Source: Avibacterium paragallinarum (lineage in GTDB: Bacteria > Pseudomonadota > Gammaproteobacteria > Enterobacterales > Pasteurellaceae). From it: 64,000 nucleotides of DNA. Location of the stretch: contig NZ_UGHK01000002.1 in NCBI RefSeq assembly GCF_900450705.1, forward strand, positions 1,678,970-1,742,969, read 5' to 3'. A program made the translations under genes and the position numbers. The notes under the pieces are model-generated. The model did not search any database and was not told the origin of the DNA. It saw only the letters and a list, made by a program, of their open reading frames with translations. Within the stretch, counting starts at the first letter, position 1, and every line of letters starts with the position of its first letter. Of this stretch, positions 1 through 8,886 are shown piece by piece.

Positions 1-697
1 TAAACTGTTGAATCGCAAAGATAACAGAATAACCCGAGTTTAATACTAAAGAATTAACCAATGGATCAGAGGAAAACGCTACCATTGCTGGGTTAATGCC
101 ACGATGTTGAAAACTAGAACGTGCACCAATAAAGGTCAGTAGCCCGACGACCAAGAAAATCACAGGTCGCCATTGCCACTGAGGGTACACTAAATCGTCC
201 CATAAATGAGCAGAGAATTTCCACACGCCATAAACAGAAAGTGCGGTCAGAATTGGGGTTAAAATTAATGCCACAAGATGCCCGTTTGCCAACATTGTGA
301 ACACTTCTTTTGGATTAACTAAATATTCCACAAACAAGCGGTTTGGGCGGAAATCATAGGTCTCAATAAATGCGGGTGTAGCAAATTCCATAAATAGAAT
401 AAATACCGTACTTGCAACAAGCCAGACGCGGACAAAATGATTTACCGCCGTTCCCAAACTGGTTTTATTGGCAAAAAAACAAGTCAGTAAAATTGGTACG
501 GAAAACAACCAACATAAACTTACAATATCAATTCTAATTCCTTGTAGAAAAAGCGATACCCATCCATTTACGGCAGAAATTCGTTCATTTTGCCAAATAG
601 CAAGTAATAAACGGCTTACTGATAATAAAGCAAGATTTGCCAAGAAAAAACTAAAAATAGGGGATAAAAAACTAAAAGAGGATCTTAAAAAATTCAT
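1..697 (-). CDS. MdoB/LTA-synthase-like inner membrane protein, 5' part only
   Basis: The gene runs off the left edge, so only the first 232 codons are present. The translation begins MNFLRSSFSF and has at least four hydrophobic segments in the first 230 residues (around residues 10-30, 48-72, 84-104 and 138-160). Stretches such as GIRIDIVSLCWL and RPVIFLVVGLLTFIGARSSFQ are typical of the membrane half of LTA-synthase/MdoB-type phosphoglycerol or phosphoethanolamine transferases. Their sulfatase-like catalytic domain would lie outside the window. Family assignment is from recognition of the N-terminal half only; the substrate is unknown. A uptake-signal copy lies inside the gene near 240. Confidence 0.6.
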   Translation of the reverse strand, partial: MNFLRSSFSFLSPIFSFFLANLALLSVSRLLLAIWQNERISAVNGWVSLFLQGIRIDIVSLCWLFSVPILLTCFFANKTSLGTAVNHFVRVWLVASTVFILFMEFATPAFIETYDFRPNRLFVEYLVNPKEVFTMLANGHLVALILTPILTALSVYGVWKFSAHLWDDLVYPQWQWRPVIFLVVGLLTFIGARSSFQHRGINPAMVAFSSDPLVNSLVLNSGYSVIFAIQQF

Positions 698-877
698 AGA
701 GGTTCTACATTAATTGAATATGCTTATTAGACTAGTTTTGACAAATAAAAGTTCTGTCCTACACGATTTATCATTGCGTAAATTTAAAATAAGGCAACAA
801 GTACTAGATGTAGATGGCATAGCAACAATGAAGTAACAGAAAATTATTTTTAACTCAAACAGTAATGCCATCGAATA

Positions 878-916
878 TAAAAAAGGACTGGTTTGCTTCA
901 TTTTGCTACCAGCCCT
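878..916 (-). terminator. Rho-independent terminator of the rpsP-rplS operon
   Basis: On the minus strand, 30 bases after the rplS stop codon, arms at 916-908 and 892-884 (AGGGCTGGT and ACCAGTCCT, one G-U pair) form a hairpin followed directly by TTTTTTAT. It ends the four-gene ribosomal and tRNA modification operon. Confidence 0.8.
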
Positions 917-947
917 CTTCATTTCATTCTCTTAGACAGAAAGAGAA

Positions 948-1298
948 TTAATCACCAAGACGCTCTTTAATACGTGCAGATTTACCTGAACGTTCGCGTA
1001 AGTAGTAAAGTTTCGCTTTACGCACTGCACCTTTACGTTTCACGGCGATGCTGTCGATAACTGGTGAGTGAGTTTGGAATACACGCTCAACGCCTACACC
1101 GTTAGAAATTTTACGTAAAGTGAATGCACTGTGCAAGCCACGGTTACGAATTGCAATAACCACGCCTTCGAATGCTTGCAGACGACGTTTACTACCTTCA
1201 ACAACCCATACTTTAACTTCTAAAGTATCACCTGGGCGGAAGCTAGGTACGTTTTGTTTTAATTGTTCTTGTTCAATTTGTTTAATGATGTTACTCAT
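948..1298 (-). CDS. rplS: 50S ribosomal protein L19
   Basis: The 116-residue protein begins [15 protein letters not shown] and contains the L19 core [15 protein letters not shown] followed by the basic [19 protein letters not shown] stretch. Length matches the bacterial family (about 115). L19 sits at the 30S-50S interface. It is the last gene of rpsP-rimM-trmD-rplS, the same order as in gammaproteobacteria generally, with the operon terminator just downstream. Confidence 0.98.
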   Translation of the reverse strand: MSNIIKQIEQEQLKQNVPSFRPGDTLEVKVWVVEGSKRRLQAFEGVVIAIRNRGLHSAFTLRKISNGVGVERVFQTHSPVIDSIAVKRKGAVRKAKLYYLRERSGKSARIKERLGD

Positions 1299-1363
1299 TG
1301 TGTAATCCTTCTAAGATCCTAGTATTAACTGATGATTTTGCGAATGGTTAAACTCGCAATCAA

Positions 1364-2116
1364 CTAATCAACTTTATTTGCTTGCTGTTCAAGTTTGACT
1401 TGCGCCAGCAGTTTCCGTTGTTCGTCAGTCAGAGCTAGGCTTTCCAATAGCTCAGGGCGTCTTAACCACGTTCTTAATAGCGATTGTTTTAACCGCCATT
1501 TACGAATTTCTGCGTGGTTACCCGACATCAACACCGCAGGCACTGACATTCCGTCTAGCACCTCTGGCCGAGTATAGTGCGGGCAATCTAATAAACCGTC
1601 AGCAAAAGAATCTTCTTCTGCAGAGGCTTGCTTGCCTAGCACTCTTGGAATAAACCTTGCAACGGCATCAATTAATGTCATTGCTGGCAGCTCTCCCCCC
1701 GTAAGAACGTAATCACCCACTGACCATTCTTCATCAATTTCAGTTTGGATTACTCGCTCATCAATGCCTTCATAACGCCCGCAGACGAAAATCAATTTCT
1801 GATTTTTTGCCAGCTCTGTTACGCCGCATTGATCGAGTTTCCGTCCTTGTGGAGAAAGATAAATTACCTTTGCCCTTTCTCCTGCTGCCGTTTTAGCCGC
1901 TTGGATTGCCTCACGCAATGGTTGCACCATCATTAACATTCCAGGCCCGCCGCCATAAGGGCGATCATCAACGGTTTTATGTTTATCCGTGGTGAAATCA
2001 CGCGGATTCCAACACTGTATTTGCAAGAGATTTTGTTTTACGGCTCTGCCTGTTACCCCATACTCTGTAATCGCTTTAAACATTTCGGGGAACAATGAAA
2101 CAAGACCAATCCACAT
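1364..2116 (-). CDS. trmD: tRNA (guanine-37-N1)-methyltransferase
   Basis: The 250-residue SPOUT-class enzyme makes m1G37 in tRNAs that read CNN and some other codons, which prevents +1 frameshifting. The trefoil-knot SAM-binding signatures are visible: [14 protein letters not shown] near residue 55, [14 protein letters not shown] near residue 110 and [13 protein letters not shown] near residue 133. The C-terminal helical domain is complete. The gene lies between rimM and rplS, 65 bases upstream of rplS. Confidence 0.98.
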   Translation of the reverse strand: MWIGLVSLFPEMFKAITEYGVTGRAVKQNLLQIQCWNPRDFTTDKHKTVDDRPYGGGPGMLMMVQPLREAIQAAKTAAGERAKVIYLSPQGRKLDQCGVTELAKNQKLIFVCGRYEGIDERVIQTEIDEEWSVGDYVLTGGELPAMTLIDAVARFIPRVLGKQASAEEDSFADGLLDCPHYTRPEVLDGMSVPAVLMSGNHAEIRKWRLKQSLLRTWLRRPELLESLALTDEQRKLLAQVKLEQQANKVD

Positions 2117-2178
2117 TGTTATTTTCCTAATTTGTAGGCTCGAAATGCTACAGCCTAAAGCTTACTGTATGCCTGAGT

Positions 2179-2715
2179 TTAGAAACCAGCGTCCCAATCC
2201 ACTTCAATAGTCTTGGTGGTGAGATCTACTCTTTTAACTACTTGTTCATACAAAAACGGAATTAACCGCTCTTGTTTGCCGAAAGCATCTTTTTGACTCG
2301 CCCGCACAACCAGCACATCATTTGAGCCCGTCTCCATCATTTCCGCCACCGTTCCCATATTGTAACCTTGCAGATTCACCACTTGGCAGCCAATTAAATC
2401 GTGCCAATAATAATCCCCATCTTCAAGTTCAGGGAATACAGATAAATCCACCCCAATTTCAACATTGGTGAGGGTTTGTGCTATCTCACGATCATCAATA
2501 TTTTTCAATTTAACGATCAGTTCGTGATTATGATGTTTCCAGCTTTCAAGCTCAGTGGGTTGCCATTGTCCTTTGATTTTTAAAAACCAAGGCTGATAAT
2601 CAAAAATGCTTTCCGCTTGTTCTGTTGATGAATAAATGCGTAACCAACCGCGAATACCATATGTCGAGCCTAATTTGCCAACCACTTCGATTCTTTGTTG
2701 CGTCATTTTATTCAC
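2179..2715 (-). CDS. rimM: 16S rRNA processing protein RimM
   Basis: RimM binds S19 and helps mature the 30S head. The 178-residue protein has the N-terminal RimM domain ([19 protein letters not shown]) and a C-terminal PRC-barrel ([14 protein letters not shown]...LIPFL...VDWDAGF). An alternative start three codons inside ([10 protein letters not shown]) is possible. It is 22 bases after rpsP and precedes trmD. Confidence 0.97.
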   Translation of the reverse strand: MNKMTQQRIEVVGKLGSTYGIRGWLRIYSSTEQAESIFDYQPWFLKIKGQWQPTELESWKHHNHELIVKLKNIDDREIAQTLTNVEIGVDLSVFPELEDGDYYWHDLIGCQVVNLQGYNMGTVAEMMETGSNDVLVVRASQKDAFGKQERLIPFLYEQVVKRVDLTTKTIEVDWDAGF

Positions 2716-2737
2716 CTATAAATCTCAAAATCTGCAA

Positions 2738-2986
2738 TTATGCAGCTTTTTTCGCTTCTTTTACCAAAGAAGTTACGCGATCAGATAAACTCGCCCCTTT
2801 TTCAACCCAAGCATTAACACGCTCAAGATCGATACGAAGACGCTCAGCTTTACCAGCGGCTAATGGGTTGAAAAAGCCAACACGCTCAATAAAACGACCA
2901 TCGCGTGGGCAACGGCTGTCAGCAACTACAATTTGGTAAAATGGGCGTTTTTTAGAACCGCCACGAGATAAACGAATGGTTACCAT
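2738..2986 (-). CDS. rpsP: 30S ribosomal protein S16
   Basis: First gene of the operon, 82 residues. The start [25 protein letters not shown] and the [12 protein letters not shown] segment are diagnostic of S16, an early-binding 30S assembly protein. A clear Shine-Dalgarno (AGAGGAAGG) precedes the ATG. The leader carries a promoter at 3084-3111 and a small hairpin at 3021-3039. Confidence 0.98.
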   Translation of the reverse strand: MVTIRLSRGGSKKRPFYQIVVADSRCPRDGRFIERVGFFNPLAAGKAERLRIDLERVNAWVEKGASLSDRVTSLVKEAKKAA

Positions 2987-3020
2987 AACCTTCCTCTAAT
3001 TAATAATTACGAAAAGAAAA

Positions 3021-3039
3021 CCCACATCGAAGGAGTGGG
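3021..3039 (-). promoter_or_regulatory. Small hairpin with T-tract in the rpsP leader
   Basis: Read on the minus strand, CCCAC and GTGGG (3039-3035 and 3025-3021) enclose a 9-base loop and are followed by TTTTCTTTTC. It lies between the predicted promoter and rpsP, where it could act as a weak attenuator. The stem is only 5 bp, so function is uncertain. Confidence 0.35.
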
Positions 3040-3083
3040 AATGCTTACTTTTTTCTCTGTATATATAGACAAAAAGCCTGTGG

Positions 3084-3111
3084 ATTGTACTCTTATTTGC
3101 AAAAAATGCAA
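3084..3111 (-). promoter_or_regulatory. sigma70-type promoter of the rpsP operon
   Basis: On the minus strand, TTGCAT (3111-3106) and TACAAT (3089-3084) are separated by 16 bases, each close to the sigma70 consensus. The predicted leader is about 90 bases long. Confidence 0.6.
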
Positions 3112-3220
3112 GAAAATATCACCGCACTTTTACACGAAAGGCGGATAAATTAGCGACAACCCACGCACTTCTTTGTTACAATGCCCCATTCGTATTTTTC
3201 AGCACAGCCACAGAATTACT

Positions 3221-4240
3221 ATGCAAAAATTACTCGTTATTCGCAATGATAAATTAGGCGATTTCGTCCTGATTTTCCCCGCATTGGCATTATTAAAAAA
3301 AGCCAATCCACAACTCCACATAACCGCACTGGTTCCACAATATACCGCACCAATGGCACAGCTTTGCCCTGATATTGATAAGATCATCATTGATGTGCAA
3401 GATAAAAAAAGTAAAGCCCAATTTAAGCAGGTTTTACAAGCGATCAAAGCCCAACATTTTGATGGCGTGATTAGCTTCTTCTCAAATTGGCATAATGCAA
3501 AATTAGTGTGGCTAAGTGGTATCAAATACCGCCTTGCCCCAGCCACTAAATTCGCTCAAATCGCCTATAATCATCGCCTAACCCAACGCCGTTCGCGTTC
3601 CTTGAAACCTGAATTTGAATATAATTTGGATTTAGCCCGTGCGTTTTTACGCGATCAGCAGTGGCAGATTATTGAGCCTCAACCGCCTTATTTAACCTTT
3701 CCGCAAGAAACCTTGCTAGCCCAAAAAAACAAATTGAAAACCCAGCTAGGCATCGCAGAAAATAAAAAGTGGATTTTTGTACATAGTGGTACAGGTGGCT
3801 CCGCCAATAATCTCTCTTTAGCCCAATATGCCGAGTTGATCACCTCATTGTTGCAACAATTTCAGGCGGATATTATTTTGACCGCGGGGCCAAATGAAAG
3901 CGAAAAAGCTCAGCAACTCGCCCAGCTTGTCAATAATGAACGCGTGGTGATTTATGATAAAAATGAGGGTTTAGCAGATTTCACCGCCTCTTTAGCTTGT
4001 GCGGATCTCTTTATTGCGGGTTCAACAGGCCCACTGCATATTTGCGGAGCATTGAATGTACCAACCATTGGCTTTTACCCGAGCCACCGCTCCGCAACAC
4101 CGTTACGCTGGCAGCCGATTAACGACCCCGCACGCCATTTGGCATTTTGTCCACAAAATGAAGAGAAAACGCTTACGACTATTCAAATCGCACAAATCTT
4201 CCCGCAAATTCAAGATTTTATTCGCGAACAGTGGCGTTAA
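3221..4240 (+). CDS. Glycosyltransferase family 9 (LPS heptosyltransferase-like)
   Basis: ADP-heptose-dependent GT9 enzymes extend the inner core of LPS/LOS on the cytoplasmic face of the inner membrane. The 339-residue protein has the GT-B N-terminal domain start MQKLLVIRNDKLGDFVLIFP and the C-terminal donor-binding region WIFVHSGTGGSANNLSLAQY...FIAGSTGPLHICGALNVPTIGFYP. An upstream in-frame ATG at 3173 would add 16 residues that do not fit the family, so the ATG at 3221 is preferred. It converges on the LgtF-like gene, and the pair shares the USS-pair terminator at 4249-4290. The exact acceptor cannot be read from sequence. Confidence 0.85.
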   Translation: MQKLLVIRNDKLGDFVLIFPALALLKKANPQLHITALVPQYTAPMAQLCPDIDKIIIDVQDKKSKAQFKQVLQAIKAQHFDGVISFFSNWHNAKLVWLSGIKYRLAPATKFAQIAYNHRLTQRRSRSLKPEFEYNLDLARAFLRDQQWQIIEPQPPYLTFPQETLLAQKNKLKTQLGIAENKKWIFVHSGTGGSANNLSLAQYAELITSLLQQFQADIILTAGPNESEKAQQLAQLVNNERVVIYDKNEGLADFTASLACADLFIAGSTGPLHICGALNVPTIGFYPSHRSATPLRWQPINDPARHLAFCPQNEEKTLTTIQIAQIFPQIQDFIREQWR

Positions 4241-4248
4241 GCTCAAGT

Positions 4249-4290
4249 AAAGTGCAGTCAGAAAAATCGGTGTTTTTTATACCGCACTTT
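4249..4290. terminator. Bidirectional terminator built from two uptake-signal copies
   Basis: Inverted copies AAAGTGCAGT (4249-4258, one mismatch from the uptake signal) and ACCGCACTTT (4281-4290) form a stem between two convergent genes, with a T-rich tract following on the plus side. Confidence 0.7.
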
Positions 4291-4298
4291 ATTTATTT

Positions 4299-5054
4299 TT
4301 ACTTTGTTCTGATCCACAAATCCGCATATTTGACAAAGGTGGAATGAGCCGACAACACCGCCAACAGAAATCCTTGTTTGCCGTCTAAGAAGCCCGCTTT
4401 TACCAAGTACATTTTGACAAAACAGCCTATGGCGTGGGTAACACCTTGTAACAGCGAGGCTTTTTTTCCTTGTCTTTGTCGTTGTTCTGCCCAAGCTTGT
4501 GCATAGTTAGCCGATTTCACCAAGTAATGATGCAAATTTTTATAAGGATAATGCAGCAAGTTACCCGACAATTTTTCTACTTTTGTATTAGCTGGATACA
4601 CCACTTTTTCGTGAACTAAGGCATCATTGTAGCCCGCATATTGGGTTGAGTAGAGGCGTACGACATAATCGGGATACCAGCCTGAATGACGAATTAAACG
4701 TCCGAACACTTCACTAATGCGTGGAATATCATACACTACATTAGGCAAATTGTTTGCCACCGCTTGCTGAATATTTTCCCGTAACTCATCGGTTACCCGC
4801 TCATCAGCGTCTAGCCATAACACATAATCAGACGTAACATATTGCTGGGCAAGTTGGCGTTGTTTGCCAAAGCCTTGCCAATCGGTATGTTGATAAAATT
4901 TTGCCCCATATTGCAAAGCGATTTCTTTTGTATTATCGGTACTGCCCGAATCCAAAATAACAATTTCATCAACCCAATCTTTCACGCTGTCTAAACATTG
5001 AGCTAAATATTGGCTCTCATTTTTAACAATCATCGCGACACTTAGTGTTGGCAT
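4299..5054 (-). CDS. lgtF: LgtF-like family 2 glycosyltransferase (LOS core)
   Basis: The 251-residue protein has the GT2/GT-A fold: [19 protein letters not shown] near the N-terminus, [17 protein letters not shown], then [13 protein letters not shown] with the DAD metal site. The C-terminal YADLWIRTK tail and overall sequence resemble H. influenzae LgtF, which adds glucose to the first heptose of LOS. A longer frame reaches 5156, but the ATG at 5054 has the Shine-Dalgarno AAGGA and matches the family start (MPTLSVAM). The gene name is by resemblance; donor sugar and linkage are inferred. Confidence 0.75.
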   Translation of the reverse strand: MPTLSVAMIVKNESQYLAQCLDSVKDWVDEIVILDSGSTDNTKEIALQYGAKFYQHTDWQGFGKQRQLAQQYVTSDYVLWLDADERVTDELRENIQQAVANNLPNVVYDIPRISEVFGRLIRHSGWYPDYVVRLYSTQYAGYNDALVHEKVVYPANTKVEKLSGNLLHYPYKNLHHYLVKSANYAQAWAEQRQRQGKKASLLQGVTHAIGCFVKMYLVKAGFLDGKQGFLLAVLSAHSTFVKYADLWIRTK

Positions 5055-5156
5055 AATACCGTCCTTATTACATAGGTTTTTTATTATATTTTTATACATT
5101 GTTAATGGAAAAAAAGCTAGTATAGCAACATTGAAATAATAGCTATTGCTTAGCAT

Positions 5157-5937
5157 TTAAAAAAGTTTATTTAAGGAAAAAGCGATTCCATCTTTGTCAT
5201 TACTTACAGTGATTTGTTTAGCAATGCGTTTAATTTCCTCTGGCGAATTTCCCATTGCAATGCCTAAGCCCACATATTCCAACATATCAAGATCATTAAA
5301 ATTATCACCAAAGGCAATAATGTCTGCTTTATCTACGGCTGCTCGCTGTGCCATAAATTGAATGGCATTAGCTTTGGTCGCCGCTTTATTCATTATTTCT
5401 AAATATTCTTTTTTGGAACGGTGGATAGAAAGCTGTGGAAATTGTTGTTTGAGCAAAGGTTCAATTTGCTCAATCTGTGTCGCTTCTCCCATTAATAAGA
5501 TTTTGTGTACATTGCTTAAATATTGCGGTTTTTCTTTTGCTGTTAGCCCTGTGATTTCGCTTTCTTGCTTAATCCAATGACTGTCTAAATCTGTGGTAAA
5601 CCAATCAAGATGAGAATAATAGCTCACTGAAAGCGTAGGGTGGTGGGCTAAGATCTGCTCCAGCTGAGGCAAAAGCGTATTTTCTAAGGTGATGGAATAA
5701 AGTGCGGTGAGATTTTTGTCCAAAATTAATGCACCACTATAACAGATAATCTCATTTTCATTATGAAGTTGTTCCATACTAAGGCAAAATGGCGTAAGGA
5801 GGGCGAGCGGAAACAGGAATAAAAGGAATGCCTTTTTGCATAATGCGTTGTATGGACTGCACCGTTGCGGGGGTAATTTGATGTTGGCTATTGAGTAATG
5901 TACCGTCCATATCTGAGAAAACCATTTTATATGCCAT
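5157..5937 (-). pseudogene. Cof-type HAD phosphatase, frameshifted
   Basis: The two parts together make one Cof/YidA-type phosphatase. The N-terminal part (start MAYKMVFSDMDGTLLNSQ, RBS AAAGGCG) ends at a TAG at 5779-5781 after ...VSARPPYAILP. The rest (MEQLHNENEIICYSGALIL... to ADIIAFGDNFNDLDMLEYVGLGIAMGN) continues one base later in another frame from 5777. Relatives read through as ILPxMExL, so removing the G of the TAG restores the expected protein. HAD motifs I (DMDGT), III (K) and IV (GDNFND) are split over the two frames. Reinitiation at the adjacent ATG or a sequencing error are alternatives. Confidence 0.7.
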
Positions 5938-6041
5938 TCGATTTACGCCTTTATCTAGCCCATTTGTATTTTTCATTCTAAGAATCCCACCGTGAAAAGT
6001 AAAGGTTCGAAAAATTCCTGCTAATTTCCTTTGTTTCTTTT

Positions 6042-6057
6042 TATGATACAGATCATA
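6042..6057. promoter_or_regulatory. Candidate CRP site upstream of manXYZ
   Basis: TATGATACAGATCATA is a TATGA-N6-TCATA palindrome, one base per half from the CRP consensus TGTGA-N6-TCACA. It lies 122 bases before manX, a sensible position for catabolite activation of a PTS operon. No expression evidence is available. Confidence 0.45.
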
Positions 6058-6113
6058 TTTTCAGCAAAAAGACGTTTAATCTACAAAAAATTAGGATTAC
6101 ACTTTCTTAGCAT

Positions 6114-6159
6114 TGCAATCGATTGCATTGCTTTACTTATTTTGCTGAAACGTTTTTTC
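6114..6159 (+). promoter_or_regulatory. Palindrome and Cra-like half-site before manX
   Basis: A perfect 14-bp palindrome TGCAATCGATTGCA is at 6114-6127 and GCTGAAACGTTTTTTC at 6144-6159 resembles the Cra/FruR operator core TGAAACGTTT. Both lie within 65 bases of the manX start and are plausible operators for a LacI/GalR-type regulator. Assignment to a specific regulator is a guess. Confidence 0.3.
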
Positions 6160-6178
6160 AAACAAATTTGGAGGTTAT

Positions 6179-7153
6179 ATGACCCATATTATTGTTGCAA
6201 CGCACGGTAAATTTTCAGAAGAACTGGTAAATTCAGCGGCAATGGTTTACGGCGAAGATGAAAATACCCACGTTGTAACCTTTTTACCGGGTGAGGGTGG
6301 TGAGCATTTAGTTGAGAAATATCAGGCGATTATTGCCCAATTACCAGAGAATGAACCTGTTTTATTTTTGGTGGATTTATTTGGTGGTAGCCCTTATAAC
6401 GCGGCAAGCCGTGTTGCCACAATGCGTGGGGAAAATACAGATATTGTAACGGGGGTGAATTTGCCAATGTTGCTTGAAGTGTTAGATGCTAAAGACGACG
6501 CTTCTCTCGCAGAATTAGTGAGTACGGCAAAAGAAGTGGGCGTGGCGGCAGTGCGTTCGTTCCAGCCTGAGAAAAGCACAACAAAACAGGCAGCACCCGT
6601 TCAGGCTACCACTTCAGAAACACCAAAAACCTCAGAAAAAAGCACCGCACTTACTGGAAATATGAATATTTCTTTATTACGCATTGATAGCCGTTTAATC
6701 CACGGTCAGGTGGCGACCTCTTGGGCAAAAGCGGTGAAGTGCGAAGCGATTTTTGCGGTGAGTGATGAAGTGTCTGAAGATCCAATCCGCCGTGATTTGC
6801 TCTTGCAAGTTGCGCCAGAACATTTGAAATCCTATGTGATCCCCGTAGAAAAAGCCATTAAGGTTTACCACAATCCGAAATACGCAGGGAAGAATATTCT
6901 GTGGCTAGTAACCAATCCAACAGATATTGTTCGCCTAATTGAAGGGGGCGTGAAAGTGGATAAAGTGAATGTAGGCGGTATGACTTATAAAGAAGGCAAT
7001 CAACAGCTTTCACAAGCGGTTACGGTTAATCAACAAGATGTGGAAGCCTTCCGCAAATTATTAGATTTAGGGGTTGATCTGAGCTTGCAACAAGTAGCAA
7101 GCAGTCCGAAAGAGCCATTAACCAAACAAAAACTTGACGCATTAAAATTTTAA
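6179..7153 (+). CDS. manX: Mannose-family PTS subunit IIAB
   Basis: ManX accepts phosphate from HPr on IIA and passes it to IIB, which phosphorylates the sugar carried by IIC/IID. In the 324-residue protein the IIA domain (residues 1-130) has the phosphorylated His in VATHGKFSEE (H9). A Thr/Lys/Pro-rich linker (about 131-160) leads to IIB (161-324) with its active His in DSRLIHGQVATSW (H175). Length and spacing match E. coli ManX. A strong GGAGG Shine-Dalgarno precedes the ATG. The sugar could be mannose, glucose or glucosamine; the sequence does not decide. Confidence 0.95.
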   Translation: MTHIIVATHGKFSEELVNSAAMVYGEDENTHVVTFLPGEGGEHLVEKYQAIIAQLPENEPVLFLVDLFGGSPYNAASRVATMRGENTDIVTGVNLPMLLEVLDAKDDASLAELVSTAKEVGVAAVRSFQPEKSTTKQAAPVQATTSETPKTSEKSTALTGNMNISLLRIDSRLIHGQVATSWAKAVKCEAIFAVSDEVSEDPIRRDLLLQVAPEHLKSYVIPVEKAIKVYHNPKYAGKNILWLVTNPTDIVRLIEGGVKVDKVNVGGMTYKEGNQQLSQAVTVNQQDVEAFRKLLDLGVDLSLQQVASSPKEPLTKQKLDALKF

Positions 7154-7169
7154 TTAAGAGGACTTATTT

Positions 7170-7967
7170 ATGACAACGATGGAAATTATCCTCGTAACCC
7201 TTGTTGCTGCGATTTGCGGTATGGGGAGCGTGTTAGATGAAAGACAAACTCACCGTCCACTAGTGGCTTGTACGCTGATTGGTTTAGTGCTAGGTGATAT
7301 TACTTCTGGCATTATTATTGGCGGTACGCTTGAAATGCTTGCCCTTGGCTGGATGAACGTTGGGGCAGCAATGGCGCCTGATGCAGCCTTAGCCTCGGTG
7401 ATCGCAGCTATTTTGGTGATCAAAGGTGGGCAAGATAAAGGCACGGCGATCGCTATCGCTATTCCTGTGGCAGCGGCAGGGCAGGTGCTAACCATTTTTG
7501 TACGAACCCTCACGATTTTCTTACAACATAAAGCCAATGATTTTGCTAAACAGGCGAATTTCAGAGGTATTGAATTGTGCCATTTTTCAGGACTAGCCTT
7601 ACAAGCGTTAAGGGTGGCTATTCCAACTTTCTTCGTGGCATTAGTGGCAGGCACAGATACCGTAACCACAGCTTTAAATGCGATTCCTGAAGTGGTAACT
7701 CGTGGCTTGCAAATTGCAGGGGGCTTCATCGTGGTTGTGGGTTATGCAATGGTGATTAATATGATGCGTGCTGGCGCATTAATGCCGTTCTTCTTCGTGG
7801 GCTTTGTGATTGCTTCATTCTCTAACTATAACCTTGTTGGCTTAGGTTTATTAGGGGCTTGTTTAGCATTAATTTATATTCAATTAAACCCACGTTTTAA
7901 TCAGGCAACCTTGCCTGCTGCAAGTGCGAAAAAAGAACTTGCCGATGATGAACTTGAAGGTCTATAA
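7170..7967 (+). CDS. manY: Mannose-family PTS subunit IIC
   Basis: The 265-residue polytopic membrane protein forms the translocation channel with IID. It begins MTTMEIILVTLVAAICGMGSV and contains LIGLVLGDITSGIIIGGTLEMLALGWMNVGAAMAPD, the IIC signature of this family, with multiple transmembrane segments. It starts 16 bases after manX with an AAGAGGA ribosome site. Confidence 0.95.
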   Translation: MTTMEIILVTLVAAICGMGSVLDERQTHRPLVACTLIGLVLGDITSGIIIGGTLEMLALGWMNVGAAMAPDAALASVIAAILVIKGGQDKGTAIAIAIPVAAAGQVLTIFVRTLTIFLQHKANDFAKQANFRGIELCHFSGLALQALRVAIPTFFVALVAGTDTVTTALNAIPEVVTRGLQIAGGFIVVVGYAMVINMMRAGALMPFFFVGFVIASFSNYNLVGLGLLGACLALIYIQLNPRFNQATLPAASAKKELADDELEGL

Positions 7968-7982
7968 GAGAAGGAATTGATT

Positions 7983-8813
7983 ATGTCAGAGAAAAAACAA
8001 TTAACGAAAGCCGATATTCGTAGCACTTACTGGCGTTCGACATTTTTATTAGGCTCATTTAACTTTGAGCGTATGCAAGCAATGGGTTTTTGTGTATCGA
8101 TGATCCCCGCAATCAAACGCTTATATAGCAAAAAAGAAGATCAAGCCGATGCATTAAAACGCCACCTTGAATTTTTTAATACCCAGCCTTGGGTTGCATC
8201 ATCAATCATTGGTGTAACCGCTGCAATGGAGCAAGAGCGTGCTAACGGTGCGACAGACATTGATGATGCGGCGATTAGTGGTGTAAAAGTGGGGTTAATG
8301 GGGCCATTAGCTGGCGTTGGCGATCCAATTTTCTGGGGAACATTACGCCCCGTTCTTGCAGCCTTAGGGGCAGGGTTAGCCATTAGCGGAAGCCTATTAG
8401 GGCCATTGCTATTCTTTATCGGCATTAACATTTTCCGTGCTTTAACCCGTTGGTATGGTTTCCATTATGGTTATGCAAAAGGCACGGAAATCGTGCAAGA
8501 TATGGGCGGTGGTCGCTTACAAAAATTAACCCAAGGGGCCTCTATTTTGGGGTTATTTGTAATGGGGGCGCTGGTATCCAAATGGACAACCATCAATATT
8601 CCACTTGAACTCTCGCGCTATGTCAACTCGCAAGGGCAAGAAGTGGTAACAACAGTACAAAGCGTGTTAAATGAATTGCTTCCGGGGCTTGCCGCATTAG
8701 GTTTAACTTTCTTGTGTATGTACTTATTACAGAAAAAAGTGAACGCAATGTACATTATTTTTGCCTTATTCGGTGTTGGCATCGTAGGATATTATTTTGG
8801 TATCTTAGCTTAA
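7983..8813 (+). CDS. manZ: Mannose-family PTS subunit IID
   Basis: The 276-residue protein closely parallels E. coli ManZ: GSFNFERMQAMGFCVSMIPAI, RHLEFFNTQPW, then VGLMGPLAGVGDPIFWGTLRP and LTQGASILGLFVMGALV. The C-terminal membrane segment ends YYFGILA. An upstream TTG at 7977 is in frame, but the ATG at 7983 follows AGAAGGA at good spacing and is preferred. ManZ is also known as an entry route for some phages and bacteriocins in other bacteria. Confidence 0.95.
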   Translation: MSEKKQLTKADIRSTYWRSTFLLGSFNFERMQAMGFCVSMIPAIKRLYSKKEDQADALKRHLEFFNTQPWVASSIIGVTAAMEQERANGATDIDDAAISGVKVGLMGPLAGVGDPIFWGTLRPVLAALGAGLAISGSLLGPLLFFIGINIFRALTRWYGFHYGYAKGTEIVQDMGGGRLQKLTQGASILGLFVMGALVSKWTTINIPLELSRYVNSQGQEVVTTVQSVLNELLPGLAALGLTFLCMYLLQKKVNAMYIIFALFGVGIVGYYFGILA

Positions 8814-8821
8814 TTTATCGG

Positions 8822-8848
8822 GCGGTTTAGTGAATAAACCGCTTTTTT
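8822..8848 (+). terminator. Terminator or attenuator after manZ
   Basis: GCGGTTTA (8822-8829) and TAAACCGC (8835-8842) form an 8-bp stem with a 5-base loop followed by TTTTTTAT. It separates manXYZ from the next gene, so some read-through would be needed if that gene is cotranscribed. Confidence 0.75.
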
Positions 8849-8886
8849 ATTATCAGTTGGCAAGAGAGCAAAAGAAGGAATATTTA

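Noticed and set aside
468-922. Short open frames on both strands left of rplS (468-713 plus, 710-922 minus)
   Set aside because: The first is antisense to the MdoB-like gene, the second covers the rplS terminator; neither has a ribosome site or recognisable protein.
7250-7729. Long antisense open frames inside manY, suhB, htpG, serA and pflB
   Set aside because: All are opposite-strand shadows of well-supported genes with no ribosome sites or family resemblance.
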